From Gonocerus acuteangulatus (taxonomy: Eukaryota > Arthropoda > Insecta > Hemiptera > Coreidae): a DNA stretch of 64,000 nucleotides. The stretch lies in contig OX328128.1 in the NCBI GenBank assembly GCA_946811695.1, positions 30,736,562 through 30,800,561 on the forward strand. Direction: 5' to 3'. Positions 11,318 through 22,831 of the stretch are shown here, in pieces. The position numbers and the translations under genes were made by a program. Every line of letters begins with the position of its first letter. Position 1 is the first letter of the stretch. The notes beneath the pieces are model-generated. The model was not told the DNA's origin. It saw only the letters and a program-made list of their open reading frames with translations, and made no database searches.

Positions 11318-11503
11318 GCTACACACGGTCAGGCAGGCCTGTCAATTATACCTGAACAGTCTGCCTGAAGACTGGTCGCCTGAACGTGTGTATATTCTGA
11401 CCGGTCTGTCAGTTAAGACTGTTCAGGGGGCCGGAATATATACACATTCAGATGACCGGCTTTCCTGTGGACTGTTCAGGTCAAACTGCCATATCGTGTG
11501 TAG
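11318..11503. repeat. Foldback MITE with GCTACACACG ends
   Basis: Begins GCTACACACGGTCAGGCAGG and ends CGTGTGTAGC. Inside, CCTGAACAGTC and GACTGTTCAGG alternate in both orientations, so the whole 186 bp can fold. No coding sense. Confidence 0.6.
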
Positions 11504-11684
11504 CCTGCATTGCATTGTAACAGAAGAGCAACCACACTCCATTTGGTTAAAAAAATAATAAAGAAAGTTCTCAAAACCAAGAAATGATTTCGATGTGTTA
11601 ACACATAAGCCTGTATTATATATTATGTAAGACTGTCATATTTTTACAAACTTAGCAAGCTGAATACTCAATCACACACATATG

Positions 11685-11687
<3 letters not shown>

Positions 11688-11731
<44 letters not shown>

Positions 11732-11762
11732 TGTAGACACACACACACACACACACACACAC
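11688..11762. repeat. Compound (TA)n-(AC)n microsatellite
   Basis: About 40 bp of TA followed, after AAATATGTAG, by about 25 bp of AC. Confidence 0.95.
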
Positions 11763-11830
11763 AAATATGCAAAATACAAAATGGGACTTAACAACTAATA
11801 TATGCAATTGTTATATCAAAATAATAATAA

Positions 11831-12316
11831 TATGAGGTGTTGCGAAAACTAAGAAGGGCAAACTCAACATCTGGTCAATTTTTCCCCCCGCCATCCGAAT
11901 CTAGATGCTTCAGAGAATCTACAGGTATATTTTTCATGCTGAGTTAGCCCTTCTTTCCCTCTCAAAATACGCAGAGAATGACAACAAGCTGGCTGGAAAC
12001 TGAAATAGGAAGGCGGATACGAAAGGCAAACTCAACACTCCACTATCGGTCCACTGGATGATGATATAAATTAAATTCTCTTTTCATTGAATATGAAGTT
12101 TACACTCATTCGTGGTCAATTATTATATAATTTGAACAATGAGACATCCAACAACGAAAAAATGTTTTGAATATACTCTAGTGTTTTTTTTTATGATAAT
12201 AAAAAAAAAATACTCTAGTGGAGTTTACCCTTATGGAAAAAAATATTCAAATGCATTTTCCTGAAAACTACCTTTTGTTGATTCAAAATGTACCTCCGTA
12301 TATGCAACGCCTCATA
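11831..12316. mobile_element. Mariner-like MITE, 486 bp
   Basis: Ends TATGAGGTGTTGC and GCAACGCCTCATA are inverted with one mismatch. If TA is the duplicated target, the TIR starts TGAGGTGTTGCG, reminiscent of irritans-type mariner ends. Subterminal GGGCAAACTCAACA and GAGTTTACCC pairs add internal inversions. No transposase frame. Confidence 0.55.
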
Positions 12317-12991
12317 TAAACACTAATTCAACCACCAGATATAACAAAGTTTGGAAACACTAGATTCATATAAAAATCAATGACTAAAAGCTGTATAAAA
12401 TAAAACAATAAATAAAATTTAATTAAACATTTTTTAGACCAAGGTTATAAATGTTTGTAATTATTTATTTATTTTTTAACTTGGAAGACAATTAATGGTA
12501 ACTTCTGATATTGGCTTTTATATTTTTAGTACAAATTGTTTATGACTACTGTTATTATTGCCATTCATGAATTTTTAAGCATAATTTATGGAATATCAAG
12601 AAGTATTAGCTTTTTTCTTCCACATTTAGTAATCTTTGCCACAGATGCACTTAAAATGTAGCTACAGCATTCTAAAGTGAACTCTGAATATAATATAAAA
12701 CTGGAGCGGAGATGTCTGTTGTACATTTATTTCAAAGGTCATTATGAAGTGCCACAACAATCCAGCAAAACTGAAGAGTAATTGTTATATTTATTTTTTT
12801 GTGTGTATATATTTATATGTATGAATGTGTGTATATATAACATGAATAAAAAAAAGTGTATAAAACAGAATAAGGAAGGCCAGCTACAGACAAATTAAAC
12901 ATATTTACTTTCATTAATATTTTAACTGTAGACAAACTTCAATTTTATTATTAATTGTACCTTGAATCAAAGTAAACCATTTATAAACTTT

Positions 12992-13249
12992 ATATCATCG
13001 TTACAAATGTAAAGTATCGAATGTGAAAATCACCACTTTTCAGAGTGGAAAAGCATTTATTCATAACTTTTTTTTGGACAGTCAAATATTCGGCAGATTT
13101 GACCTTTTGATAGTGGAATACTTTCCCTTTAATAGAGTGAAGTAAGATTCAAGAATTTGCCGTACATAAGTCCAGCAGAAATTAGTAAAGATTGAAAATG
13201 AAAGATGCATTTTTTCACATTCGATACTTTGCATTTGTATCGACGATAT
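12992..13249. mobile_element. MITE with long TIR (ATATCRTCGWTAC), copy 1
   Basis: About 38-bp inverted ends: ATATCATCGTTACAAATGTA followed by AAGTATCGAATGTGAAAA on the left, and the reverse complement with few changes on the right. A second copy lies at 63282-63544. Confidence 0.7.
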
Positions 13250-13389
13250 AATCAGTTATTATATAATTAGTTTTCATTTACAACAAATCCAAAAAGAAAT
13301 ATAATCAACTTAAGCAAAATTTAAACATATTTTTTATTTTTATGTATATAGTGACTGATGAGAACCTGTCCTAGGAGATGAAAGAAAAA

Positions 13390-14070
13390 TTAAGGTATTT
13401 TTGCAAGAGGAATGGTTAGGGATTTAGAAAATTTGCCCAGAGATAATTTATCAAAATTTACAGTATTGTACTGGTTATTTAGCTGTAATTTAGATTGTTG
13501 ATTAAGGCCAATGCATTTCTTTATGTCGTCTAGCAAGTTCTTGGCGATTCTAATGGCCTTCTGTATGAGGGGCAGTCCGTTGGTTGTTATGTCAACGATG
13601 AGGCTTTGAGCAGACCTTATGTTTCTAGTGTAGCAGCGGTAAGTCGAGAACAGATTCAACGAAGGGCACTTGACAATTTCTGTAAGGATGTCCGTGGAAG
13701 TCAGGCTTATCTTGACCGCCATCAACGTTCCGTTGAAGGCTATAGATGCGACGTCCATGCAGTCTTGAGCGAATTCGTTGCAGTCATCAATTGCGAATTT
13801 GTTCACAAACGATGGCCTCATTTCGGCATAACCAAAATAAGGGTTAGGAAGTGCGATAAGATTTTTTGAGAACACATTTTTATTGTTATCGAATGTTTTC
13901 TTATGGAGCTCGACTTCTTTGATGATTCCATTCAAATCATTAGCACCATCATGAACTGAAGAAAGAAGAGGGGTCAGTTTGTCATTCATAAGACTCATCA
14001 GCGCTTCCTTAGATTTTTCCAAGGTTTTATCATCTACTTGACTTGTATCAAGCTGATTATTGACTAATTC
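13390..14070 (-). CDS. Secreted four-cysteine helical-domain protein, terminal exon (226 aa)
   Basis: The minus strand has a polypyrimidine tract and CAG acceptor just before ELVNNQ, then 226 codons to TAA. The C-terminal region carries C-x37-C-x10-C-x39-C (from DCNEFAQDC to DDIKKC), the same outer spacings as the other three family genes, plus one extra cysteine inside the first interval. The N-terminal 75 residues are Asp/Lys-rich and probably helical (DDKTLEKSKEALM). The frame also continues upstream to an ATG at 14121 encoding a Phe-rich hydrophobic leader that could act as a signal peptide. However, those Phe codons are the pyrimidine tract, so a separate, unfound first exon is more likely. 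AATAAA on the minus strand lies about 55 bp past the stop. It converges with the gene ending at 11155. Confidence 0.65.
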   Translation of the reverse strand, partial: ELVNNQLDTSQVDDKTLEKSKEALMSLMNDKLTPLLSSVHDGANDLNGIIKEVELHKKTFDNNKNVFSKNLIALPNPYFGYAEMRPSFVNKFAIDDCNEFAQDCMDVASIAFNGTLMAVKISLTSTDILTEIVKCPSLNLFSTYRCYTRNIRSAQSLIVDITTNGLPLIQKAIRIAKNLLDDIKKCIGLNQQSKLQLNNQYNTVNFDKLSLGKFSKSLTIPLAKIP

Positions 14071-14149
14071 CTGAAAAAAAAAAAAAGAAAATAAATTAAA
14101 TAAGAAAAATATAATTCTCATTTTATTATATATTAGAAGGGTTCATTAA

Positions 14150-14680
14150 AAAAAAACAAAAAAACAGGCAAGTTCAAAAATGGATAGTTTGAGATAAATC
14201 CATCTTCCTCTCCAAAGTCACCTCGTCATATTGATATTATTGCTGCCCCAAAAACCAGATAGGTCACATTATAGATGAGTGTGAAGTATTAGCAATTCTA
14301 CAAAAATAAAAAAAGTCCAACACCTTTTCACTGAAATCCAGACTAGTCCTTGGACCTGTGAACTATTTCAGAATGTTTATCATTCAACAATGATTTATAA
14401 TTTGTCAGGATTATACAATAAATAATCTTATTTGAGCATTAAATTAGTTCAGCTTTCATTTAACTAAGATTTATGCAAAAAACAGAGAAACCCATAAGTT
14501 TTTTATATTTTTCCAACTATCTTCTTAAGAAATATATTTATTTTATATACAATGCAAAGCTTTTAGTGGGACAATAGAAGGTATAAAAGAAATTTTTATT
14601 TCATCCAGCCCAAATGAAGCTTAGCATTTTTTTTAAGATTCTGAAAATTTTAGTTTTTATTTGTATTTAGTAGTTACTAG
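14150..14680. other. Probable intron or upstream flank, nothing recognised
   Basis: AT-rich sequence upstream (minus strand) of the exon at 13390-14070. I looked for a signal-peptide exon ending CAG|gt and found none. Confidence 0.4.
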
Positions 14681-14684
14681 CTGT

Positions 14685-15262
14685 TACTCAGTGTGCCATG
14701 CTACACCTACTTTCTGCCTATGACTCTCCCCTATGTATCAAGATCTACCTGTGTACCAAATTACGTCCAAATTGGTCAAACGGTGTGAATTTGTTTATAT
14801 CTGTCTAGTAATTCGTGAAACAGCCAACAGAGGCCAGCACCACAGCAATTCATAAAACAGCAGCAAAGCCTGCGAGTAGATAGCTCTTATCAAAGAAAGG
14901 CCAGCGCTCCTTAGTTAGACAGTGACTGTTGATATAAAATTGAAATAAACTGCATTACATGATTATATAATGATGTAAAGTCATCAATGAGTTCGAGTTA
15001 TTCTAATTATCACGAACATCAACAAATAAATTTGAGACATTATTCAAAATGACCGTCAGAATCTGAATGGTTCAGTGTAGCCAATTTTTCTTGAACAAAA
15101 CTTTGAAGTATGACTATTTTGACCTAGCCTAGGAGATTTCCCGTATCAAGACCTACCTGTGTGCCAAGTTTGGTCAATATCGGTCAAATGGTGTAGATTT
15201 GTATAAGGAACAAACAAATAAATAAATAAACAGACAGACACGTGATTTATATATATAGATTT
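14685..15262 (+). mobile_element. 3' UTR/tail of a non-LTR retroposon, tandemly repeated
   Basis: Two related copies of ATCAAGAYCTACCTGTGTRC followed by AAATTGGTCAAACGGTGT or ATCGGTCAAATGGTGTAG. The second ends ACAAATAAATAAATAAACAG, ACAGACACGTG, TATATATAG. This is the familiar form of arthropod CR1/RTE-type 3' ends. No ORF remains. Confidence 0.5.
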
Positions 15263-16029
15263 GTCAGTGTATATTAAAATTTATGTATATTCGCATATAT
15301 AAATACAAATACAATTGCATTCACAAATTTACCTGCAAATACAAATAAATTAACTGGAAAAATTGTAAATATTCAAAAAAATGTGAATATTCACACAAAA
15401 ATACAACTGAATAAAAAAAAATCACATTAAAATCTACGGATACAAATCCATATTTGTCAATATAAATCTATTCACAAAATAATGTGTGAAATTGAAAAAC
15501 TAAAATAAATACACCAAATGTTGAGTCTTTATGGTAAGGGGAGGTAAAAAAAAAGGAGAAAAGGATAGTTAAGACTTTTCATTTAATTGTTATTGAACAC
15601 AAATTATAAAAAAAAATTAAAGTTTTGGTAATTTTTTTTTATCTCTCAGATAACTCCCTACTTCTAAAGGACCAGCTATATTTAAAAAACTTGGGAAAAT
15701 GTTAATAACGAATTATGATAGTGTAAAAACAAATCTTTTGGAGGCTTTACACTCCGTTCCAGACATATGTCCTTCTAAAAGTTCTTTAGAAAAAAAGTAT
15801 TTTTTGTAGTAAAACTCCAATTTTTTCTGCTTGAACACATTTTTTTTAACACATTATATTTTTGGAATGAACCAGTTCGTTATGTGTGGTTAGGAATCTG
15901 TGGGCAGTACATGACATAGCTCGTCTTCTAACCTGGACAGTTAAATTCAAGTGCGTTTTATGATCTTCTCCAGAATGAAATAAATACGGGACTCCTTGAA
16001 GCACAACCGCATAAAGAAGGTCTATGGTG

Positions 16030-16330
16030 ACAAATGGACAGGTTTCCAGCTCACAATGGACGAGTAATAACGAACTCGCTTAAAGAACATTATCCTGGAT
16101 GATGGATTGGGAGATTTGGATTTGTTTCTGCTTGTTTTTCACTAGTGGGCTTAAGTCTGAGGTGTACAAAGTACCCATTCAGGAAATAAACCACCGCATA
16201 GCAAAGATTTGCGAATTATGTGCAGGAACCATGAAGAGATTCGAAGGACTCAGCGGTGTTGACCGGATGTCATCATTGTCTTCTGCAAGGATGAGGCCAG
16301 TTCCAGCAACTTATAATTTTCATTTTTTTT
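16030..16330 (+). pseudogene. Tc1/mariner-superfamily transposase relic
   Basis: Reading across frames gives PAHNGRVITNSLKEHYPG, then WIGRFG, then SEVYKVPIQEINHRIAKICE. These match the end of DDE transposases of the mariner type, in which the consensus runs from R(I/V)V..L...FP..WIGR.G through SPDLTPLD to K..VYK.P...L..RI. At least two frame changes are present, and the SPDLTPLD acidic motif is destroyed. The plus-strand ORF starting at 16099 is explained by this relic and is not a gene. Confidence 0.6.
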
Positions 16331-16639
16331 TCTTTCAGTTCTTCATTAATTATTAAATGTAAATTCCATCAAGAATACTTTTTATCCCAAAAATAAACAT
16401 TCGTTTCTTTTAGCAGTAATTTATTTTCTCTTTTATTCCAATTGCATTATGAAATTGAGAGATATACTCAGAACCATAGTTTAACTTTGTTCAAGCAAAT
16501 TTTCCCGCAAATCTTAAAAATAAGATTGGTTAAAATTTATTGTCTTTATGTATATACTACACTCATTTCTGCCTGTTTTTTACTTACAAGTTGTATATTT
16601 ATTTTTTTACTTATAAGTTGTATTTTTTAGCTGAAGAAG

Positions 16640-16734
16640 GCTGCCAATGTGCAGCCGAAACGTCCAAATACAGATCTCTTCCTGAAAGTCTGACGTGTTT
16701 CTCCTAGCCGAATCCCAACTATACCTTGTCTTCG

Positions 16735-16762
<28 letters not shown>
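16640..16762. repeat. Repeat shared with 20458-20583, and (TA)n
   Basis: TTCCTGAAAGTCTGACGTGT followed by TCTCCTAGCCGAATCCCAAC matches the right arm of the hairpin at 20458-20583. It is followed by about 26 bp of TA. Confidence 0.6.
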
Positions 16763-16766
<4 letters not shown>

Positions 16767-16989
16767 TTTATAGTTATGGCATCAATTAATTGAGTGATTT
16801 TATACTGAGTCTTTTAATAATACTTCAGTATTCATTCAAATTACAGGAAATTTTAATCACATTAATTCTACCTCTCCATAGACAATTCATGGTTTCCTTG
16901 TTTACTACTGATAAGCATTTAATGGCGTTTTTATTTTTAATTATTATTGATGAGCACGAATTTTATCTATTTCTCTTCGAGAGCCATTA

Positions 16990-17837
16990 AGGAGCTCAAA
17001 TTATCATATGGGTGAGATGACTAAAATGTTCAACTGACATAGGAACTGCGTCATCATTGCCATAAACTTTGTAAATGTGTGGCTTGGAAACGGGAAAATT
17101 AAAAAAAAAAAAAAAAAATACATTTTCAGAAATTCAAACACTGTTCATCTGAATAAATGGTCCTTTCAATAAATTACAATTAACCCCTTTTTTGAAGGAT
17201 ATCGAAAAAAATCCATTTTAGTTCCTTTCCTTAGCTCAGGATAACAGACCCATAACGCAGATTTTTTTAAAGTGCAAGATAAGAGATCCATAGATAAACA
17301 CGAAACTGGTGGCTTAATTCAATTAGAGCATAATACAAAGCACTTCCAATGCCCCGATTATATTTATTTAATAAAATGTGGTCCAAAAATGTGTTGTCTT
17401 AAAGGAAAAAGCGTTAAACCAGCAAATTCGCGCGCAAAAAATAGTTCCGCTTTAGTATTTTCGTTTGTAGGTTTCCAGGTTACCTTTCCCTAGATTCTGT
17501 AACTTAGGGAGACAAATGAAATCATTTTCAAGGAGATATCTGTAACCGCTTTTAAGAAAAGTGGATAAAACTAGTTTTTCTAACTAATATATTTTTCGTT
17601 ATTCAGAAATGATCAATTCAGTCGAAAATTTTTCCAGAGATTTGATATTCGCCTAAACAAAGATATTTAAATTTTGCTTGTTTTTGGAGTTAAGGAAATA
17701 CTATAAAGAAAAAAAATATAAATGTTAGTTATTAGCTGGCATGACAAGTTTTGGGATCTTCCTATATTTTCTTAAATGTCTCAAAAAATTGTTATAAGTG
17801 GAAGGTAACCATTCGAGCCCTTACTAAATTTTCTACA
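16990..17837. other. Decayed family A-like interior, no gene
   Basis: ATTTTCAAGGAGATATCTGTAACCGCTTTT resembles the family A interior passage around ATTTTCAAGGCGATAGCTTTAACC. The ORF at 17272-17493 lies in this debris. Confidence 0.4.
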
Positions 17838-18895
17838 AAAAAAGTCCGTCACGCAGGAGCTGCATAACTAAGCACTTTCCTCAGAATTTGGGTAGTGTAG
17901 ACTGCTTTCCAGAACAATTTGCTTAAAATATCCTACATAAATAAAATAAAAACATGAATACTTCTCTTTTAAATTTGTAATGAGTAACTGATCAATTATT
18001 AATTTGCTTCCAGAGTTATGTTTACACATGGTACCTATTACACTACGTAATAAATACAAAAAACCTCATATTATCGTATTTTGATCTAACGCAGGAACAG
18101 GATACAGTCACTCTAGTGGTAGAAAGCGCTCCTTGCGGCGGCTTTGTGAACCTATGTCTCGCGGGCTTTTCTATTGAAATATATTACAAATTAAACCCCC
18201 GCTTTCCGATTGACCGATTTAGCTCATTTTTACAACACTTCTTTCTCATGGGTTACCCACTACGTATACCGCGTTTCGTTACAATACAGCAGAAATTACG
18301 ACCGGTATGAGTATATTAGGAATTTGGGTCCGGAGTAAACCCCCCCCCCCCCTTCTAATGAACCGATTTAGTTTATTTTTAGAACACATATTTACCTGTA
18401 GATAACCACTACGAATACCGAGTTTCGTCGAAATATACCAAAAATCACGGCTGGTAGTGGCGAATTGGTATTGTGGGTCCGGAGTAAACCCCCCCCCCCC
18501 TCCTAATGAACCGATTTAGTTTATTTTTACAACACATATTTACCTGTGGATTACCACTACGAATACCGAGTTTCGTCGAAATATACCAAAAATCACGGCT
18601 GGTAGTGGCGAATTGGTATTGTGGGTCCGGAGTAAACCCCCCCCCCCTTCTAATGAACCGATTTAGTTCATTTTTATATCTCACTTTTCTCTCTATATTA
18701 CCACTACGAATACCAAGTTTCGTTGAAATATAACAAATATTTCGGCTGACATAGTCAAATTAGTGTTTTGGGTTCGGGGTAAACCCCCCCCCCCTTCCGG
18801 TGGACCGACTTTGGTGGTTAACGAACTCGTTCAATCGTTTGCTAATTGAATGCTATCGTGTTAACAGACATATATATATATATATATAAATTTTA
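17838..18895 (+). mobile_element. Family B element with internal poly-C tandem array
   Basis: Starts with AAAGTCCGTCACGCAGGAGC, shared with 5838 and 49272 and inverted at 59134. It contains a tandem array (separate entry), then GGTTAACGAACTCGTTC, a (TA)n of about 18 bp and a GTCATTTTCGGTGTCTACTA tail similar in order to family A. No TSD identified. Confidence 0.6.
18178..18800 (+). repeat. Tandem array of ~148-bp units, each with a poly-C tract
   Basis: GTCCGGAGTAAACC followed by 9-12 C recurs at about 18329, 18477 and 18625 (spacing 148), with a diverged unit before and after. Each unit carries CTAATGAACCGATTTAGTT and GAATACCGAGTTTCGTCGAA. A related array is at 49730-50140. The unit length is not a multiple of three, so the frame across it is incidental. 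Confidence 0.85.
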
Positions 18896-20117
18896 ACGGG
18901 GGTCATTTTCGGTGTCTACTAGGTAGGATCGATAAAGATTTGAAGAAATTTTTCAAAAATTCCGTCATGAGTCCAACCTCAATAGCTACTTTCCTTCGGA
19001 GGAAAGTGCTAAAAGGCTCGGAAGTGATTTTCGATGGGACGATGTCAATAAGAGAAATAAGTGCCTAAAACTGTCGGTTTCCTTCTTTTGAACGTTTTTT
19101 TGTGACTGTTGGTCTCAGTTTTTAATTAGCTATTTTTTTTTTAATTGCATATAACAATAAAAAGATTATTTTAGTAAAACAAGGTAAGAAATTGAGAATC
19201 ATATTTGTAACACTGTTTTCCTAGAGCGAGGCAGAGGAAGTGATTTAAGCTTAGGATACTGTCAGTTTTCTAAAATCTTCTCTTTGAGATTTCATTTTAC
19301 ATTTTTCATGAAAAATCACAACTGCTTCTATTTGACTCTAGGGATATGAATGGAAACGCGCTAAGAGGACGCAGTTCCAGCGAGGCGGACTCTTTTTCAA
19401 TGAACCAAAAATTACTATTATAAATTTATAATTTTATGATTGTAACCTCAATCGTTAAACTCCTTAGGAAAGAGCTAAAAACAAATAATTCTAGCTTGGC
19501 CTGTTAATTTGCCTAAAAAAATAAAAAAAAAATGTAAATCTCAGCGTATTGTTATATCTTCGAAAAGCAAAAGGTGGTCAAAGCCGTGCCCTCTAAATTA
19601 GATGCCGCGGTAGTCTAGTGGTCATTAAGTTTATAAATATTATAATATTCACTTATCCTATAAATATCCTACATGAGGACAAGTTTTTAGGGACACTTCG
19701 TACCACCCCAGGGGTATTGCAATCCTGCTTGTTTATATAGTAGTTCTTTATTAATACCTTTCAGACGAGAACATTTAATTTTCTTTCTCTATTATTGGTT
19801 TAATTTCAAAATGTATTTTATTTTATTGTAATAATTTTGGCAATGTACGCAATAGAATTAATAAAAGATTAACGACTAATCAGTAGTAATACTACATAAT
19901 CTAATATAGTTGTACATTCGTATGAACTTCTAGATTCCAAGTTCTTGAAGGGGAGGCTAGATCGCGCTAGCGTCAAGCCAACTAATGTTATCTCCAGAAC
20001 AACTCTTTCTGTGGCATTTTTACTATTATTTTTTTTACTGAACAACATTCTACCTAGCTGCCATTATATGATTCTAGTAGGAAATAACCCAGAAGCCAGT
20101 CGATGTAGCAGTTATAA
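18896..20117. other. TE debris, no gene
   Basis: Contains a family A terminal stub in inverse orientation near 19350-19398 (GGAAACGCGCTAAGAGGACG). Near 19605 there is a decayed tRNA-like head (GGTAGTCTAGTGGTCATTAAG) followed by a degraded SINE tail. The rest is AT-rich. Confidence 0.4.
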
Positions 20118-20302
20118 CCTTGGGCGTATATAAGAGGGGCTGAAACCCCCTCCAAAATTTTGATTTTACGGTAAAACTGTGTCATAAAAATAAATTAAAT
20201 AAGATCAATTAGTCCAGAAAAAGTATATATTTTTAGATGTAATTGCCTTTTAGTTGGCTAATTATTCCATGTTCTAGATTGTTAGTATTCCATACCCCCA
20301 AA
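20118..20302. mobile_element. MITE with GGGCGTATATA end (copy 3, right end lost)
   Basis: Begins CTTGGGCGTATATAAGAGG with the family core (AGTTGGCTAATTATTCCATG), but stops near CATACCCCCAAATG without the closing inverted end. Confidence 0.65.
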
Positions 20303-20457
20303 TGCCGTGATCCATACTTACCTCCTGACAGCCGCAAACGTATCCAAATTGTGAAAAGTAAGAACGTCAGACTCGCAGGAACTGCGTCATCTTAGCGGGT
20401 TTCCGTTTTAATCTATAGTATCATGTGAAAAGTTTGGGCAAGAAACAGTTAATACTT

Positions 20458-20583
20458 TGAAGACAAGGGATGGTTGGGATTCGGCTAGGAGAAAAAAAAG
20501 TTGAAACATCCAATACAGATTTCTTCCTGAAGGTCTGGCGTTTTTTTTTTCTCCTAGCCGCATCCCAACCATCCCTCGTCTTC
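20458..20583. repeat. Inverted repeat, ~38-bp arms
   Basis: GAAGACAAGGGATGGTTGGG at 20458 is matched by CCCAACCATCCCTCGTCTTC at 20564-20583, with GATTCGGCTAGGAG and CTCCTAGCCGCATC continuing the stem. The loop of about 50 bp contains CAGATTTCTTCCTGAAGGTC. Confidence 0.75.
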
Positions 20584-21699
20584 GTATCACAGTAACGGCT
20601 TACTATCTCCATCTCCAGTTAATACTTTGTTTTAATGTTTCGTTACCAAATTTAAACACCTCCTGAAAAAATATTTCGAGATTTACGCGCCACAATGCAC
20701 AGAAAACTGGTAATAGCCAACTGTGAGCGGAAATTCCTCCTCCGCCCATTCTAAAGGTATCATCCATAACAAACAACAAGTAATATTAACACATTAGTTC
20801 CTCATTTACTTATCGAGTTCTACTAAAAAACTTGCAATTAAAAAAAATAGCGGCCAATTAAAAGCTGAGGCAAACCATAAAATTTATAGAATAAATCATT
20901 TCATACAATTTAATATCTGTAAATAGCCCGGCCTATTTGGCCAAAAAATAGGGGCACCCTTGCATATTTTCCAATGAAATTGGAAAAGTTCCCATCGGTC
21001 CGATGAGTGCAAACAAATTTATTCATGATCAAATTTTGCAAAAAAAGGTTTTTTGGATTTTTCAACGAAACGTTTAGTTTTATGATAAAGATGTTACAGA
21101 CTAACATTGTAGATCCTGAAATTATCTACAAAACGTTTTTTCATAACATTACCCATTTCTGAGAAAACCCGATTCCAAAAGTTCCTTTAGTTATATTATC
21201 CATAATAAGCACGACTACGCTGGTAGCTTGCTAAGTTCCCGACAAAATTACCGTGACTGCCATAAAGCTAGTAAAAGTGAGATTTCTACCGTCTCTAAAA
21301 TGACGGGGCTGACTGATTTGATAATACTAAACTCGGGCTGATAAAGTAGTATCTCTTTTCTTTTTCTTTTTTGTCTTTGTTTACCTCAGTTATTAATTAG
21401 TTGTATTTTTTCACTGTTTGCCTTAGTTTTTAATTGGTTGCTGTTATTTTTATTGCATTTTTCTCAATAAAACATAACAAGTTAATGAGAAGAATGTTTG
21501 TATTTTATATTGACTTATAGAGCCTTGCTTTAGATTAGGGAGAGCCGGATTGTGTAATTTCCGCTACTGTTAGTTTCCTGTACCTTGACGCCTTAATATC
21601 AGTTTTATTCGAGATGTTCGAGTGGGTGTTAACAATTTTCTAGAAATATATATATATAAAAAAAAAAAAAATTGTTTATTTCTATTGGGGGATTTTTGC

Positions 21700-21755
21700 T
21701 AGGGATAAGAACGGAACCGCGCAAAGATGACGAAGTTCCTGTGTGTCGGACTTTT
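21700..21755 (-). mobile_element. Family A terminal stub
   Basis: AAGAACGGAACCGCGCAAAG, then GACGAAGTTCCTGTGTGTCG and GACTTTTTTT: the family A 5' end in reverse orientation. Confidence 0.6.
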
Positions 21756-21832
21756 TTTAAATGGACGCAACTGGAAGCAAATTACTGGCTACGGTAGGGT
21801 TGCATGGAACAGGAGGAGAATGGTAGTAAAAA

Positions 21833-21938
21833 AAACAAAATGGGTATGTGTATTTAAGTTAGCACTTAACACGCCGTGCGACCCTTGGCACGGAGTGTGA
21901 AGTGCTAACTTAAATACACATACCCATTTTGTTTTAAT
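21833..21938. repeat. Near-perfect hairpin, ~38-bp arms
   Basis: Arm ACAAAATGGGTATGTGTATT...AAGTTAGCACTT is mirrored exactly by AAGTGCTAACTT...AATACACATACCCATTTTGT. The loop of about 30 bp contains CGTGCGACCCTTGGCACGGA, a fragment of the SINE-S tRNA-like head. Confidence 0.85.
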
Positions 21939-21963
21939 ATAATTATACCATATAAAATTCTCG

Positions 21964-22175
21964 AGGCCCGGTGGCCGTGAATGTTAAGGCGTGAGCACTT
22001 AACACTCCGTGCCATAGGTCGTGGGTTCGATTCCCACTAGGGGTGGTGGCTTTTCTTTGGGAAAAAGAAAAGGCATCAGCCCTATCCTAGCAAGAAAAGG
22101 ATGGTGTCCTATAGATAACCCGTCCTGAAATTCGTATTTAATTATAATGGACGTTACAATTCTAATAAATAGATA
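21964..22175 (+). mobile_element. tRNA-Ser-like SINE (SINE-S), near full length
   Basis: Head GGCCCGGTGGCCGTGAATG...TTAAGGCG (A box) and GGTCGTGGGTTCGATTCCCA (B box). Body TTTTCTTTGGGAAAAAGAAA, GGCATCAGCCCTATCCTAGC, AACCCGTCCTGAAATTC. Ends ATAATGGACGTTACAATT. The head resembles tRNA-Ser/Leu (GTGGCCGAGTGGTTAAGGCG type), but the acceptor stem is not intact, so it is not a tRNA gene. Confidence 0.8.
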
Positions 22176-22239
22176 TTTTCATTATTAGTTATCGTCATTT
22201 ATTGTAATGTAGCAGATGTTTAATTAATAATTTTATATT

Positions 22240-22447
22240 TATTTATTTTAATTTTAACGTCCATTATTATACAAATTTTTGGAAGGGTTATCCGTAGGTT
22301 ACCACCCTTTTCTAGCCAGGATAGGGCTGATGCCTTTTCTTTTTTTTCTAAAGAAAAGCCACCACCCCATAGTGGGAATCGAACCCACGACCTATGGCAC
22401 GGAGTGTTAAGTGCTCACGCCTTAACATTCACGGTCACCGAGCCTCG
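22240..22447 (-). mobile_element. tRNA-Ser-like SINE (SINE-S), inverted copy
   Basis: Mirror of the copy at 21964. Ends with CACGACCTATGGCACGGAGT and GCTCACGCCTTAACATTCAC, the antisense tRNA-like head. Confidence 0.8.
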
Positions 22448-22787
22448 AGAATTTTATATGGTATAATTATATTAAAATTTTGTTAGTTTATTAAGATTAC
22501 TTTTAAAATTTGTAGTTTGAAGCCAGTAGCTGTGACATAAGTTTGTAAAATGTATCCCTTATGTTGCTTATGGCTATTTTGATGTTTGTTTTTATCATGT
22601 ATTAAGGCTATAATTATAGTAAGCGTTACCTCCTTCTGAAGGCAATTAGCCCAGAGGATTAGTATTTTTAGCCCTAAGTAGTACTATAGCAATTGTTTTG
22701 TCTACAAAATATTTCTATAGGCTTTCTTGTTTAATTTGTTTTGTTGTTATTTATTGCTATTTGTTGATATTTATCTATCTATCCAAC

Positions 22788-22792
<5 letters not shown>

Positions 22793-22827
<35 letters not shown>
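22793..22827. repeat. (CA)n microsatellite
   Basis: About 34 bp of CA repeats followed by a diverged version of the family A tail (ACAAATTTCAACCACCGATA). Confidence 0.95.

Positions 22828-22831
<4 letters not shown>

Larger units (their letters stand above)
21935..22487. repeat. Inverted segmental duplication carrying two SINE-S copies
   Basis: AATATAATTATACCATATAA...AATTCTCGAGG precedes the plus-strand SINE at 21964. Its reverse complement follows the minus-strand SINE ending near 22447. Flanking non-SINE DNA is therefore duplicated together with the SINE, giving arms of about 220 bp around a spacer of about 100 bp. Confidence 0.8.

Noticed and set aside
14110..14121. ATG at 14121 as the certain start of the 13390 gene
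   Set aside because: The intervening Phe codons are a pyrimidine tract before a CAG acceptor, and sister genes use a separate signal exon; left as an alternative only.
16099..16356. Plus-strand ORF with a signal-peptide-like start
   Set aside because: The frame coincides with a mariner-type transposase relic (WIGR..., KVYKVPIQEINHRI) read in shifting frames, so the apparent leader is accidental.
18445..18733. Repetitive ORFs on both strands
   Set aside because: They span a 148-bp tandem unit; the unit is not a multiple of three and carries variable poly-C, so no real protein.
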